Part shown: positions 11,359 through 20,410 of the stretch, piece after piece | How the letters are laid out: every line of letters starts with the position of its first letter | How positions within the stretch are numbered: position 1 is the stretch's first letter | NCBI RefSeq assembly: GCF_016650695.1 | Contig: NZ_JAEKFH010000003.1 | Coordinates: 2,562,001 to 2,626,000 of the forward strand | Length of the DNA stretch: 64,000 nt | Reading direction: 5' to 3' | From: Pseudomonas sp. TH41 | Lineage (GTDB): Bacteria > Pseudomonadota > Gammaproteobacteria > Pseudomonadales > Pseudomonadaceae | Program-made: the position numbers and the translations under genes | The notes under the pieces: generated by a model | Database searches by the model: none | The model's input: the letters and a program-made list of their open reading frames with translations, nothing else | Told to the model about the DNA's origin: nothing

Positions 11359-12522
11359 ATGACCGTGTTGAAGATGACCGACCTCGATCTGCAAGGTAAG
11401 CGCGTACTGATCCGCGAAGACCTCAACGTCCCAGTCAAGGACGGTGTTGTCACCAGCGATGCGCGAATCCTGGCTTCGCTGCCGACCATCAAGCTGGCCC
11501 TGGAAAAAGGCGCGGCCGTGATGGTCTGCTCCCACCTTGGCCGTCCGACCGAAGGCGAGTTTTCTTCCGAGAACAGCCTCAAGCCAGTCGCTGACTACCT
11601 GAGCAAGGCGCTGGGTCGCGAAGTGCCGCTGGTGGCCGATTACCTGGGCGGCGTCGACGTGAAAGCCGGCGACATCGTGCTGTTCGAAAACGTGCGCTTC
11701 AACAAGGGCGAGAAAAAGAACGCTGACGAACTGGCCCAGCAATACGCCGCCCTATGCGACGTGTTCGTGATGGATGCCTTCGGCACCGCTCACCGCGCCG
11801 AGGGTTCGACCCACGGCGTGGCCAAGTTTGCCAAAGTCGCTGCGGCAGGTCCGCTGCTGGCTGCCGAACTGGATGCACTGGGCAAAGCCCTGGGGGCTCC
11901 GGCCCAGCCAATGGCGGCCATCGTTGCGGGCTCCAAGGTGTCGACCAAACTCGATGTACTCAACAGCCTGAGCCAGATCTGCAACCAGCTGATCGTCGGC
12001 GGCGGCATTGCCAACACCTTCCTGGCCGCCGCTGGCCACCCGGTCGGCAAGTCCCTGTACGAGCCGGACCTGCTGGAGACCGCTCGCGCCATCGCCGCCA
12101 AGGTGAGTGTGCCTTTGCCGGTCGACGTTGTGGTTGCCAAGGAATTCGCTGAAAGCGCCACCGCGACCGTCAAGTTGATTGCTGACGTGGCGGCAGACGA
12201 CATGATTCTGGACATCGGCCCACAGACCGCGGCGAATTTCGCCGAACTGCTGAAGTCGTCCAAGACCATTCTGTGGAACGGCCCGGTGGGCGTGTTCGAA
12301 TTCGATCAATTCGGTAACGGCACCAAAGTCCTGGCCCAGGCCATCGCGGAGAGCTCGGCGTTCTCGATCGCTGGCGGCGGTGACACCCTGGCCGCTATCG
12401 ATAAATATGGCGTTGCTGACCAAATCTCCTACATTTCTACCGGCGGCGGCGCGTTCCTTGAATTCGTCGAAGGCAAGGTGCTGCCCGCTGTTGAAGTGCT
12501 GGAAAGCCGGGCCAAGGGCTGA
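11359..12522 (+). CDS. pgk: Phosphoglycerate kinase
   Basis: Pgk interconverts 1,3-bisphosphoglycerate + ADP and 3-phosphoglycerate + ATP. The 387-residue protein has the N-terminal [12 protein letters not shown] substrate loop, [20 protein letters not shown] and the C-terminal nucleotide-binding [12 protein letters not shown] and [16 protein letters not shown]. The ATG at 11359 has AGGA upstream; a TTG three codons earlier is less likely. Only 17 bases separate it from epd, so they are probably one transcript continuing into the downstream lipoprotein genes. Confidence 0.98.
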   Translation: MTVLKMTDLDLQGKRVLIREDLNVPVKDGVVTSDARILASLPTIKLALEKGAAVMVCSHLGRPTEGEFSSENSLKPVADYLSKALGREVPLVADYLGGVDVKAGDIVLFENVRFNKGEKKNADELAQQYAALCDVFVMDAFGTAHRAEGSTHGVAKFAKVAAAGPLLAAELDALGKALGAPAQPMAAIVAGSKVSTKLDVLNSLSQICNQLIVGGGIANTFLAAAGHPVGKSLYEPDLLETARAIAAKVSVPLPVDVVVAKEFAESATATVKLIADVAADDMILDIGPQTAANFAELLKSSKTILWNGPVGVFEFDQFGNGTKVLAQAIAESSAFSIAGGGDTLAAIDKYGVADQISYISTGGGAFLEFVEGKVLPAVEVLESRAKG

Positions 12523-12556
12523 GGCCGCCCATTTGACCAGGCAAAGGAGTGTTCAG

Positions 12557-12778
12557 ATGGTCAAGACGTTAGCGCTGTTGATCGTCGCGGGTATGCTGGC
12601 AGCTTGCGGGAGTAATCCGAAAGCCACGCCGGAGCCGGCACCGTCTGCGCCGCAGAATGGCTGTTACCAGGCCGACTGGCAGGCGGAAACCAACCCAGTG
12701 ATCAACAAGCGTTCCGGGCCGGAAGGCCTGGACAAATACGAGACACAGACGCCTGCCAAGGAACGTGGCTGCCCTTGA
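12557..12778 (+). CDS. Small lipoprotein of unknown function
   Basis: A 73-residue protein with a lipoprotein signal (MVKTLALLIVAGMLAACGS; lipobox LAAC at residues 14-17) and a strong AGGAG site before the ATG. The mature part is proline-rich at first (NPKATPEPAPSAPQ) and then polar, ending with KERGCP. It contains two cysteines besides the lipidated one. I do not recognise a domain. The gene sits between pgk and fba, close enough to pgk (34 bp) for co-transcription. Confidence 0.75.
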   Translation: MVKTLALLIVAGMLAACGSNPKATPEPAPSAPQNGCYQADWQAETNPVINKRSGPEGLDKYETQTPAKERGCP

Positions 12779-12834
12779 CGGGTCTGACTCTTTACTCAGG
12801 GCTGGTAGCGTGCGCCGCCAGTCGAGGAACACGG

Positions 12835-13167
12835 ATGAAAGGTTTTATCGCCGTTACGGCGTTGGCACTGCTGGCAGGTTGCTCCAGTTTGAACCTGTTC
12901 AAGCCCGCTGAATCGACGGACAGTTGGACCACCTGGACCTGCGACAGCCAGGCCAAAGTGGTTTGGCGCTACAGCGACGACAGCCACAAGGAAGTCGACG
13001 TTCGCCTGGGTGGGGCCGATCAGGTCTACCGCTTGAAACATGAGCCGGGCGCCGACGGTTCGCTGTACAGCAACGACATGCTGGCGTTTCACGTAAAAGG
13101 TGAGGAAGGCCTGGTTTACTGGGTCGCCACTAATGATTTGATTGGCCGCGGTTGTAAAGCGCAGTAA
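12835..13167 (+). CDS. MliC-type lysozyme-inhibitor lipoprotein
   Basis: A 110-residue lipoprotein with signal MKGFIAVTALALLAGCSS. The mature domain (WTCDSQAKVVWRYSDD, then a beta-rich middle, ending LIGRGCKAQ) has the pair of cysteines and the small beta-barrel layout of MliC/PliC, membrane-bound inhibitors of C-type lysozyme. The lysozyme-binding Ser/Lys signature is not clear to my eye, so inhibition is inferred from family. It is 56 bp after the preceding lipoprotein gene and probably shares the pgk transcript. Confidence 0.7.
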   Translation: MKGFIAVTALALLAGCSSLNLFKPAESTDSWTTWTCDSQAKVVWRYSDDSHKEVDVRLGGADQVYRLKHEPGADGSLYSNDMLAFHVKGEEGLVYWVATNDLIGRGCKAQ

Positions 13168-13205
13168 TTGACACACCACAGATCCAATGTGGAAGCAGAT
13201 CCAAA

Positions 13206-13297
13206 ATGTGGGAGCGGGCTTGCTCGCGAATGCGGTTTAGCATTCAACATTGATGCAAGCTGAACCACCGCTTTCGCGAGCAAGCCCGCTCCCACAG
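13206..13297. repeat. Palindromic REP pair, family B variant (GTGGGAGCGGGCTTGCTCGCG)
   Basis: TGTGGGAGCGGGCTTGCTCGC is mirrored by GCGAGCAAGCCCGCTCCCACA; the flanks (CACAGATC...GATCTGTG) extend the symmetry. It sits between the MliC gene and fba. Confidence 0.88.
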
Positions 13298-13439
13298 TAG
13301 ATCTGTGTAGGTACATGAGATTTTGGTAGCACCGAATTCGCAGCGCGGGCCAACCCCCGATCTGCAATAACTTGAATAGCCGCCGCCGCTACGGCAGGCT
13401 GGCACGATTAACGACCCTCAACCGGGAGATACACACACA

Positions 13440-14504
13440 ATGGCACTTATCAGCATGCGCCAGATGCTGGACCACGCAGCCGAGTTCGGCTACGGCGTTC
13501 CAGCCTTCAACGTCAACAACCTTGAGCAGATGCGCGCCATCATGGAAGCCGCTGACAAGACTGACTCCCCGGTGATCGTCCAGGCTTCGGCCGGTGCTCG
13601 CAAATACGCCGGCGCGCCGTTCCTGCGTCACCTGATCCTCGCCGCCATCGAAGAATTCCCCCACATCCCGGTGTGCATGCACCAGGACCACGGCACCAGC
13701 CCTGACGTCTGCCAGCGTTCCATCCAACTGGGCTTCAGCTCGGTGATGATGGACGGTTCCCTGGGCGAAGACGGCAAGACCCCGACCGACTACGACTACA
13801 ACGTGCGTGTCACCCAACAAACCGTAGCCATGGCCCACGCCTGCGGCGTATCGGTAGAAGGCGAGCTGGGCTGCCTGGGTTCGCTGGAAACCGGCATGGC
13901 CGGTGAAGAAGACGGCATCGGCGCCGAAGGCGTTCTGGATCACAGCCAGATGCTGACCGACCCGGAAGAAGCCGCTGACTTCGTCAAACGCACTCAGGTC
14001 GACGCCCTGGCCATCGCCATTGGCACCAGCCACGGCGCGTACAAGTTCACCAAGCCACCTACTGGCGACGTGTTGGCGATCGACCGTATCAAAGAGATCC
14101 ACAAGCGCATCCCGAACACTCACCTGGTGATGCACGGTTCCTCTTCGGTGCCACAAGAGTGGCTGGCGATCATCAACCAGTACGGCGGCGACATCAAAGA
14201 AACCTACGGCGTACCGGTTGAAGAAATCGTCGAAGGCATCAAGCACGGCGTGCGCAAGGTCAACATCGACACCGACCTGCGCCTGGCGTCCACCGGTGCG
14301 ATGCGTCGCCTGATGGCCACCAACCCGAGCGAATTCGACCCACGTAAATTCTTCGGCGCCACCGTGACCGCCATGCGTGATGTGTGCATCGCTCGTTATG
14401 AAGCCTTCGGTACCGCAGGCAACGCTTCGAAGATCAAGCCGATCTCCCTGGAAGCGATGTACCAGCGTTACCTGAAAGGTGAGTTGAACGCCAAGGTCAA
14501 CTAA
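13440..14504 (+). CDS. fba: Class II fructose-bisphosphate aldolase
   Basis: This Zn-dependent aldolase splits fructose 1,6-bisphosphate into dihydroxyacetone phosphate and glyceraldehyde 3-phosphate. The 354-residue protein begins [15 protein letters not shown]. It has the zinc/substrate signature [18 protein letters not shown] and [11 protein letters not shown], the second zinc region [14 protein letters not shown], and the phosphate-binding GTSHGAYKF and [15 protein letters not shown] site precedes the start. It closes the tkt-epd-pgk-fba group. In Pseudomonas, which lacks phosphofructokinase, it serves mainly gluconeogenesis (established for the genus). Confidence 0.97.
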   Translation: MALISMRQMLDHAAEFGYGVPAFNVNNLEQMRAIMEAADKTDSPVIVQASAGARKYAGAPFLRHLILAAIEEFPHIPVCMHQDHGTSPDVCQRSIQLGFSSVMMDGSLGEDGKTPTDYDYNVRVTQQTVAMAHACGVSVEGELGCLGSLETGMAGEEDGIGAEGVLDHSQMLTDPEEAADFVKRTQVDALAIAIGTSHGAYKFTKPPTGDVLAIDRIKEIHKRIPNTHLVMHGSSSVPQEWLAIINQYGGDIKETYGVPVEEIVEGIKHGVRKVNIDTDLRLASTGAMRRLMATNPSEFDPRKFFGATVTAMRDVCIARYEAFGTAGNASKIKPISLEAMYQRYLKGELNAKVN

Positions 14505-14530
14505 GCCTTAAGCGTTTCACGAAACACAAA

Positions 14531-14557
14531 AAAACCCGCAGAGATGCGGGTTTTTTT
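14531..14557 (+). terminator. Rho-independent terminator of fba
   Basis: AAAACCCGCA and TGCGGGTTTT form a 10-bp stem with loop GAGA, followed by a T-run. It lies 27 bases past the fba stop. Confidence 0.93.
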
Positions 14558-14567
14558 ATGGGCCCAG

Positions 14568-14664
14568 GATCAAAAGATCGTCCGAACGCGGCCCGAACCT
14601 TCGGCAGCTCCTACATTGGATTGTGTACGCCTGTAGGAGCTGCCGAAGGCTGCGATCTTTTAAG
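14568..14664. repeat. Palindromic REP pair, family A with an insertion in the left arm
   Basis: The left arm reads AAAAGATCG-TCCGAACGCGGCCCGAA-CCTTCGGCAGCTCC, so a 17-base segment replaces the usual CAG. The right arm is normal (GGAGCTGCCGAAGGCTGCGA). The same altered arm recurs at 52417. Confidence 0.85.
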
Positions 14665-14681
14665 GTGTGGACGCGGTCTTG

Positions 14682-15350
14682 CTACTTATCGTGATCAATA
14701 TCCAGCTTGCTGAACGTTACTTTCCCGCCTTCGCTGGTGTACCCGGTATGGTCCTGCACATAAACCCCGGCCTTGAAGTACAGCGGCTTGTCGCGCCAGG
14801 TCGCGCTGATGTCCGTGTCCCACTGGTAGCCCGCGGCGCTGATGCCCAGCGCGCCGCCAGGGCTCAGGTGAATCAGGTAGGAGAATTGCTGATCCAGTTT
14901 CACGCCGGTGGCGATGGTGATCACCCGGCCTTCGCCGTCGTCGGGGTGCATGCGCACTTTGGCCACGATGTTGCCTGTCTGCGTACTGGTCTTGTACTGA
15001 TATTCGACCTTCACCATGGGCTTCTGGCTGTTGTAGGCGTGGATCTGGCCGATGACGATTTTGCCCGAGCTGGGCACCTGATTCACCGCGAGGGTCGCAC
15101 GCAGGGAGTTGTCAGCCTCCGGATAAAGCCAGTTGCGCAGGGTGCCGTTGCTGTAGGTTTCGCGAAGTTCGGTGCGGGGATACTTTGCATTTTCAGTTTT
15201 TGAACCGGTGACCGGGGCCCAAAAAAACAAGGTGCCGGTGTCGGAGTGGAAGTATTGATCCTTGAAGCCATTCACCAGTTTTGGCGTGTCAACGGTGTAC
15301 GGCGGATTGCCGACAGGAACGCTGAGGTTCCAGGTTGCGAGATCGATCAT
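14682..15350 (-). CDS. Polysaccharide lyase family 7 (alginate lyase-like)
   Basis: A 222-residue single-domain protein. All three PL7 signatures are present: RTELRE (59-64), GQIHA (101-105) and YFKAGVYVQ (191-199). PL7 enzymes cut alginate by beta-elimination, with His in QIH and Tyr in the third motif as catalytic residues. The start at 15350 has GGAAG upstream. The N-terminus (MIDLATWNLSVPVGNP) is the first beta strand of the fold and shows no signal peptide, which is unusual for a lyase acting on an extracellular polymer. It converges on fba and is divergent from the c-di-GMP gene. Confidence 0.88.
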   Translation of the reverse strand: MIDLATWNLSVPVGNPPYTVDTPKLVNGFKDQYFHSDTGTLFFWAPVTGSKTENAKYPRTELRETYSNGTLRNWLYPEADNSLRATLAVNQVPSSGKIVIGQIHAYNSQKPMVKVEYQYKTSTQTGNIVAKVRMHPDDGEGRVITIATGVKLDQQFSYLIHLSPGGALGISAAGYQWDTDISATWRDKPLYFKAGVYVQDHTGYTSEGGKVTFSKLDIDHDK

Positions 15351-15672
15351 AGACAAAAGCTTCCACAATTTTTACAGCACGCACGTGCCAGAAGCTCTAG
15401 CACGCGCATTGGAGGGCGCTCTTTATAAGCGCAGAAGGCCGATTTGTTAATGTCTGGCTGACAGATGGATGGCGTCAATATCCTGTTAAAAGGCCATCGT
15501 TCGCGTTTTTAGCGGCTTGTAGGCGTGACCGTTAGTCGGTAAATGGACGGATTGGTTAAATGATGGCGTACTGACACCTTCTGCTTTCACGGAACCCGGT
15601 CTAGAGTGAAGGCTTAGTATTTGTCCGGTTTTCACGAGAAACCGGCCTGTCGTCCCGAACAAGAGAAGCAGC
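15351..15672. other. Intergenic region between PL7 lyase and REC-GGDEF-EAL gene
   Basis: 322 bases between divergent genes, less GC-rich than its neighbours. It should hold both promoters. I see no clear operator palindrome, terminator or small ORF with a ribosome site. Confidence 0.5.
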
Positions 15673-17796
15673 ATGGAATGCGCGCACCCCACGCCAGCTG
15701 AAAGCAACTCAATCCTTTTAATCGTTGATGATTACCCTGAAAACCTGATCAGCATGAGCGCGTTGTTGCAGCGCCAGGACTGGCAGGTCATGACCGCCGC
15801 CTCGGGTTTCGAGGCGCTCAACCTGTTACTCGAACATGATGTCGATCTGGTGCTGCTGGATGTGCAGATGCCGGGCATGGACGGTTTTGAAGTGGCGCGC
15901 CTGATGCGCGGCAGTCAGCGGACCCGTCTCACGCCGATCATTTTCCTCACCGCCAACGAGCAGTCCCAGGACGCCGTGATCAAAGGCTACGCCAGTGGCG
16001 CGGTGGATTACCTGTTCAAACCCTTCGACCCGCAGATTCTCAAGCCAAAAGTCCAGGCGCTGCTTGAACATCAGCGCAATCGCCGTGCGTTGCAGCGCCT
16101 GAGCCATGATCTTGAAGCCGCTCGCGCGTTTAATGCCTCGGTGCTGGATAACGCTGCCGAAGGCATCCTGGTGGTCGATGAGGGCGGCGTGATCCGCTTT
16201 GCCAACCCGGCAATGTCACGGCTGCTCAATGCCACGGTACAGGACCTGCAAGGCAGGGAGTTTCTGGATTTCCTGCAAAAACCCCCTATCCCGATCTGGG
16301 CCGATTCAGCGCTATTAGCCGGCTACAAACGCGGTGAAACCCTGCGCCTGCACGATGCATCATTGCGCACCGCACCCGGACAGCAAGTGCCGGTTGCGCT
16401 GTCATGCGCACCGTTGCCCTCCGAGCAACATGCCATGGTGGTGACAGTGCTGGACATGTCAGTGGTGCGCCACTTGCACAAGCAACTGGAATACCAGGCA
16501 GTGACTGACCCGCTGACCGGGCTGCTCAACCGACGGGGTTTCTATCAGACGGTGGAGAACCTGCTGCTGCGCGGCGAGCGCTCAGACAGTACGTGGGTCT
16601 TGTTATACCTCGATCTCGACGGCTTCAAGCGGGTCAACGATTCTCTTGGCCATGATGCCGGTGACCGTGTGTTGCGCTGGGTGTCCGAGCAATTGAAAGC
16701 CTGCTTGCGGCCCTTCGACATACTGGCGCGCATGGGGGGTGACGAATTCACGGCATTGCTGGACCTGGAATTCCCTGAACAAGCGGCAAAGATTGCCGAG
16801 AAGCTCATTGAGCGAGTGTCGATCTGTCAGCAGATTGAGGGTCTGGATATCGCCCTGGGCGCCAGCATCGGCATCGCCACGTTCCCGGATTGCGGTGCCA
16901 ATCTCGACGGCATGCTGCGCGCGGCTGACATTGCCATGTACGAAGCCAAGCGCGCCGGCCGTCAGCAGTATCGCTTCTACGATCACGAAATGAACGGCCG
17001 GGCGCGTTCGCGGCTGATGCTCGAAGACAGCGTGCGCACGGCCATCGAGAAGCGCGATTTCAATCTGGTGTATCAACCTCAGGTGGCCATCGCCGATGGG
17101 CGGATTCGCGGGTTTGAGGCGTTGTTGCGCTGGCAGCATCCAAGTGTCGGCGACGTACCGCCAGGGCTGTTTTTACCGCTGCTGGAGGAGGCGCGGTTGA
17201 TCAGTCGTCTGAGCAGCTGGATTTACCACCGCGGCGCCGGGCAGCGCAAAGCCTGGGAAACGGTGTTTGCCGAGGACTTGGTGCTGGGCGTCAGTTTGAG
17301 CAGTACCCAGTTCGGCATGCCGAATCTGGTGACCGAACTTCGCCAGGCGTTGGAGCGTCATGGCTTGCAGCCGCGTCATCTGGAAGTCGAGGTCACTGAA
17401 GACGCTTTAGCGCAAAACCCTGAGGAAACCCGCAAGCAGCTGCGTTTGCTGCGTAATCTCGGGGTAAGGGTAGCGCTGGATGACTTTGGTTCCGGGCTCT
17501 GTTCACTATCGCATCTGCGCGACCTTGAGCTGGACACCCTCAAGCTTGATCGGCATCTGATCGCCCGCTTGCCAGACTCATCTCGGGATGCGGCGCTGGT
17601 GCGCATGGTGATCGAGCTGTGTAAGCAATACGGAATGCTGGTCATTGCCGAAGGGGTGGAGACCGTTGCGCAATATGAGTGGTTGCGCGCCAATGGCTGC
17701 GGTTACGTACAAGGCTTTCTGGTGGCGCGGCCGATGATGGCGGAGGACGTCGGAGACTTTGTGCAGCCGTTCGACTGGAGCGCGCTGACTGGCTGA
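15673..17796 (+). CDS. Response regulator with PAS, GGDEF and EAL domains (c-di-GMP enzyme)
   Basis: A 707-residue cytoplasmic protein. The receiver domain (1-130) has the acidic pair VDDY, the phospho-acceptor D63 in LLDVQMPG, and the conserved lysine in FKPFDP. A PAS domain follows (about 145-265, SVLDNAAEGILVVDEGG). The GGDEF domain has an intact active site (MGGDEF, about 356-360) with an RPFD inhibitory site five residues before it. The EAL domain has EALLRW (about 481), TEDAL, DDFGSG and IAEGVET, so both making and breaking of c-di-GMP are possible. No sensor kinase is adjacent, so its input is unknown. A GAGAAG site precedes the ATG. Confidence 0.93.
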   Translation: MECAHPTPAESNSILLIVDDYPENLISMSALLQRQDWQVMTAASGFEALNLLLEHDVDLVLLDVQMPGMDGFEVARLMRGSQRTRLTPIIFLTANEQSQDAVIKGYASGAVDYLFKPFDPQILKPKVQALLEHQRNRRALQRLSHDLEAARAFNASVLDNAAEGILVVDEGGVIRFANPAMSRLLNATVQDLQGREFLDFLQKPPIPIWADSALLAGYKRGETLRLHDASLRTAPGQQVPVALSCAPLPSEQHAMVVTVLDMSVVRHLHKQLEYQAVTDPLTGLLNRRGFYQTVENLLLRGERSDSTWVLLYLDLDGFKRVNDSLGHDAGDRVLRWVSEQLKACLRPFDILARMGGDEFTALLDLEFPEQAAKIAEKLIERVSICQQIEGLDIALGASIGIATFPDCGANLDGMLRAADIAMYEAKRAGRQQYRFYDHEMNGRARSRLMLEDSVRTAIEKRDFNLVYQPQVAIADGRIRGFEALLRWQHPSVGDVPPGLFLPLLEEARLISRLSSWIYHRGAGQRKAWETVFAEDLVLGVSLSSTQFGMPNLVTELRQALERHGLQPRHLEVEVTEDALAQNPEETRKQLRLLRNLGVRVALDDFGSGLCSLSHLRDLELDTLKLDRHLIARLPDSSRDAALVRMVIELCKQYGMLVIAEGVETVAQYEWLRANGCGYVQGFLVARPMMAEDVGDFVQPFDWSALTG

Positions 17797-17840
17797 ATTC
17801 GCTACACTGACGACCTTTTCGTGACTCGTGTTGCCGCCCA

Positions 17841-18332
17841 ATGACCGTGTTGAAATACCTCCAGGCCTATCCCGCTGCATTGCAGGACCAAGTGCGCCAG
17901 TTGATCAATGAAGGTCGGCTGGGCGATTACCTGAGCCAGCGTTACCCGGAAAAACATGGCGTGCAGAGCGACAAGGCGCTGTACACCTATGCGTTGGACC
18001 TCAAGCAGGAATACCTGCGTAATGCCCCGGCCATCGACAAGGTGTTGTTCGATAACCGTCTGGATTTAACCCACCGCGCCCTCGGCCTGCACACCACGAT
18101 TTCCCGGGTGCAGGGCGGCAAGCTCAAGGCCAAGAAAGAAATTCGTGTGGCTGCCTTGTTCAAGGAGGCGCCGTCCGAGTTTCTGAAAATGATCGTGGTG
18201 CATGAGCTGGCGCACTTCAAAGAGTCGGATCACAACAAGGCGTTTTACAAGCTTTGCGAGCACATGTTGCCGGGGTATCACCAGGTTGAGTTTGATTTGC
18301 GGGTGTATCTGACGTGGCGGGACATGCATTAA
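17841..18332 (+). CDS. YgjP-like zinc metallopeptidase-fold protein
   Basis: A 163-residue protein with the HELAH motif (HExxH) at about residue 120, followed by a downstream His in the FKESDHNKAFYKLCEHMLPGY segment. This is the arrangement of the YgjP/DUF45 (WLM-related) metal-dependent hydrolases. Activity is not well established for the family. The gene begins 44 bp after the c-di-GMP gene and may be co-transcribed. The stop overlaps the edge of the following repeat. Confidence 0.85.
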   Translation: MTVLKYLQAYPAALQDQVRQLINEGRLGDYLSQRYPEKHGVQSDKALYTYALDLKQEYLRNAPAIDKVLFDNRLDLTHRALGLHTTISRVQGGKLKAKKEIRVAALFKEAPSEFLKMIVVHELAHFKESDHNKAFYKLCEHMLPGYHQVEFDLRVYLTWRDMH

Positions 18333-18417
18333 AAGATCAAAAGATCGCAGCCTGCGGCAGCTCCTACAGGGTGTACGCCATCCAATGTAGGAGCCGCCGA
18401 AGGCTGCGATCTTTTAA
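18331..18417. repeat. Palindromic REP pair, family A
   Basis: AAAAGATCGCAGCCTGCGGC and the mirrored GCCGAAGGCTGCGATCTTTT, with GTAGGAG arms around a TGTACGCCATCCAA spacer. It starts inside the stop codon of the YgjP-like gene. Confidence 0.86.
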
Positions 18418-18433
18418 AAATGGGAGTGTTCAG

Positions 18434-18730
18434 ATGGAAGTCAGCAAGACCAAGAGCAGCTTCTACCGCCGGTTGTACGTGGCGTACTTGATCGACAGCG
18501 GGCTAGCCAGCAGCGTGCCGGCGCTGACTGAAGTCACCGGTATGCCTCGGCGTACGGCACAGGACACCATTGCTGCGTTGGCGGACCTGGATATTACTTG
18601 CGAATTCGAGCAGGAAGAAGGTGCGCGCAACCATGCGGGACGCTATCGGATTCGCGAGTGGGGGGCGATTGATCGCGGGTGGATTGAGCGAAATCTTCGG
18701 CAGATTAAAGCGGTGTTGGAATATCCCTGA
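18434..18730 (+). CDS. Small winged-helix DNA-binding protein, function unknown
   Basis: A 98-residue protein beginning MEVSKTKSSFYRRLYVAYLID, with a GGAG site upstream. The segment SSVPALTEVTGMPRRTAQDTIAALADLDI reads as a helix-turn-helix (recognition helix PRRTAQDTIAAL), followed by a beta wing (CEFEQEEGARNHAGRYRIREWG). This suggests a MarR/FeoC-sized winged helix. There is no ligand domain. I do not recognise the family name, and its neighbours give no function. Confidence 0.7.
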   Translation: MEVSKTKSSFYRRLYVAYLIDSGLASSVPALTEVTGMPRRTAQDTIAALADLDITCEFEQEEGARNHAGRYRIREWGAIDRGWIERNLRQIKAVLEYP

Positions 18731-18755
18731 ATGCCTGCGGTGTTGGTACTGACGC

Positions 18756-18831
18756 CTTCGCGAGCAGGCTCGCTCCCACATTGGATCTGTGGCGTACACA
18801 AGTCCCATGTGGGAGCGAGCTTGCTCGCGAT
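18756..18831. repeat. Palindromic REP pair, family B variant
   Basis: TTCGCGAGCAGGCTCGCTCCC and the mirrored GGGAGCGAGCTTGCTCGCGA with a spacer containing TTGGATCTGTGGCGTACAC. It fills the gap before elaA. Confidence 0.86.
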
Positions 18832-18838
18832 GGGGCCC

Positions 18839-19291
18839 TCAGGGGCGACGCATCCCGATATGCGCAATGCCATCCTCCATATATTCCTCACCCGCCACGG
18901 CAAACCCGTATCGCCCGTAATACCCCTGTAAATGCGCCTGGGCCGAAAGATAAATCGGCACGTCAGGCCAGCGTTTTTCAGCGTGCTTCAGCGCTTGGGC
19001 CATCAACTCATGCCCAAGCCCGGTGCCTCGCACCGGCGGGGCAATGATCACACGGCCAATCACCACATCGCCGCCCTGCAACTCCGGGTCGAGCAACCGC
19101 AGGTAGGCCACCAGCCGATCCTCGTCCCAGGCCATTAAATGGCAGGTGTCGCCCTCCAGATCCTGGCCATCGACGTCTTGATACACGCATTTCTGCTCAA
19201 CGACGAACACCTCTGCCCGTAACTGCAGAATGGCGTACAGCTGCTCTTTGCCTAGATCGCTGTGGTGTTTGCAGATCCAATCGATTGTCAT
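18839..19291 (-). CDS. elaA: GNAT acetyltransferase, ElaA family
   Basis: A 150-residue GNAT protein. It shows the ElaA pattern LYAILQLRAEVFVVEQKCVYQ at the N-terminus and GRVIIAPPVRGTGLGHELM, the acetyl-CoA binding R/Q-x-x-G-x-G/A loop. The C-terminal HLQGYYGRYGF is also typical. The start at 19291 has GGAAG upstream and begins MTIDWICKHH; a longer in-frame start exists but has no ribosome site. The substrate of ElaA is not established. It is monocistronic as far as can be seen. Confidence 0.88.
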   Translation of the reverse strand: MTIDWICKHHSDLGKEQLYAILQLRAEVFVVEQKCVYQDVDGQDLEGDTCHLMAWDEDRLVAYLRLLDPELQGGDVVIGRVIIAPPVRGTGLGHELMAQALKHAEKRWPDVPIYLSAQAHLQGYYGRYGFAVAGEEYMEDGIAHIGMRRP

Positions 19292-19547
19292 CTTCACACT
19301 TCCTTGACCAAGTCGCTCCGATACTAAGCGCCCGGATGAAAGATGTCTGTATGGCGAAGAATTCTGTGACAGAGACCAAAATGCCATCATTCATTTCGTG
19401 CGGCGTTGCCTACTTTGTGTAATCTTCCAAGACGCGCAATGCAATAGCTTCAATGAGCTAAGGTTAGACCGGAGTTATGCCGGTACAGGGCCTTGGAGTT
19501 TTGGCTGAAAACACGTTGGGCAGCCCGCCCGCTAAGGATTTTCTAGC

Positions 19548-20285
19548 ATGCCGCGATTGCATCGAGCGTTTGCTTTGATTGGATTGCTGTTGCTGATTCA
19601 AAGCGCGGCAGCGGAAAAGCTGCGGCTGGTGGCCGATGCGTGGCCGCCCTTTACCGACGCCACGCTGGTCAACGGCGGGTTGGCCACGGACATCGTCAGC
19701 ACCGCGCTGGCCCGGGCTGGTTATGCCAGTGATTTTGAACAAGTGCCTTGGGCGCGTGCCTTGCTGGGGGTGGGCGAGGGCCGATACGACGTGTTGGTCA
19801 ACGCCTGGTACACCGACGAGCGCACGAAATTCGGGCAGTTTTCCGGGGAATACCTGCTCAACCGTGTGCGCTTTCTCAAGCGCAAAGATACGCCCATCGA
19901 ATACAACAACCTGCAACAACTGCACACCTATCCGATTGCGGTGGTGCGCGGGTATGCCTATTCGCCGGAGTTCGATGACGATGAGTCGCTGCAGAAGGTT
20001 CCGGTGCACAGCTTTGCCATGGCCGTGCGCATGGTCGCGGCCGATCGGGTCAAGCTGACCCTGGAAGACGAATACGTCGCTCGTTACTACCTGGCCCGGG
20101 AATCACCTAAGGTGCGCAACGCCGTGGAGTTTTTGCCCAAGCCGCTGAGCGAGAACAGCCTGCACATCCTGGTCAGCCTGAAGAACCCGAGGCATGAACA
20201 AATCGTCGCCGGTTTCGACCGCGAGATCGCGGCGATGAAGGCGGATGGGAGTTATGGGCGGTTGATGCAACAGCATGGGATGTGA
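19548..20285 (+). CDS. Periplasmic solute-binding protein, family 3 (orphan)
   Basis: A 245-residue protein with a signal peptide (MPRLHRAFALIGLLLLIQSAAA) and the SBP_bac_3 fold: KLRLVADAWPPFTD at the mature N-terminus, GGLATDIVSTALARAG, VPWARALLGVGEGRYDVLV and a C-terminal DGSYGRLMQQHGM. This family binds polar amino acids or related ligands. No permease or ATPase gene is adjacent, so it either feeds a distant transporter or has a sensory role. GGA lies about 10 bases before the ATG. Confidence 0.85.
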   Translation: MPRLHRAFALIGLLLLIQSAAAEKLRLVADAWPPFTDATLVNGGLATDIVSTALARAGYASDFEQVPWARALLGVGEGRYDVLVNAWYTDERTKFGQFSGEYLLNRVRFLKRKDTPIEYNNLQQLHTYPIAVVRGYAYSPEFDDDESLQKVPVHSFAMAVRMVAADRVKLTLEDEYVARYYLARESPKVRNAVEFLPKPLSENSLHILVSLKNPRHEQIVAGFDREIAAMKADGSYGRLMQQHGM

Positions 20286-20306
20286 GTTTTGGGGGGTGGC
20301 GGGTTG

Positions 20307-20390
20307 CCCCTTCGCGAGCAAGCCCGCTCCCACATTTGATCTGCGGCGCACACAAATCCAATGTGGGAGCGGGCTTGCTCGCGAAGGGGC
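20307..20390. repeat. Palindromic REP pair, family B variant
   Basis: CCCCTTCGCGAGCAAGCCCG and the mirrored CGGGCTTGCTCGCGAAGGGG, symmetrical over about 84 bases. It lies between the converging solute-binding-protein and FUSC genes. Confidence 0.88.
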
Positions 20391-20410
20391 CGGCCCAGGC
20401 AGCACACCTC

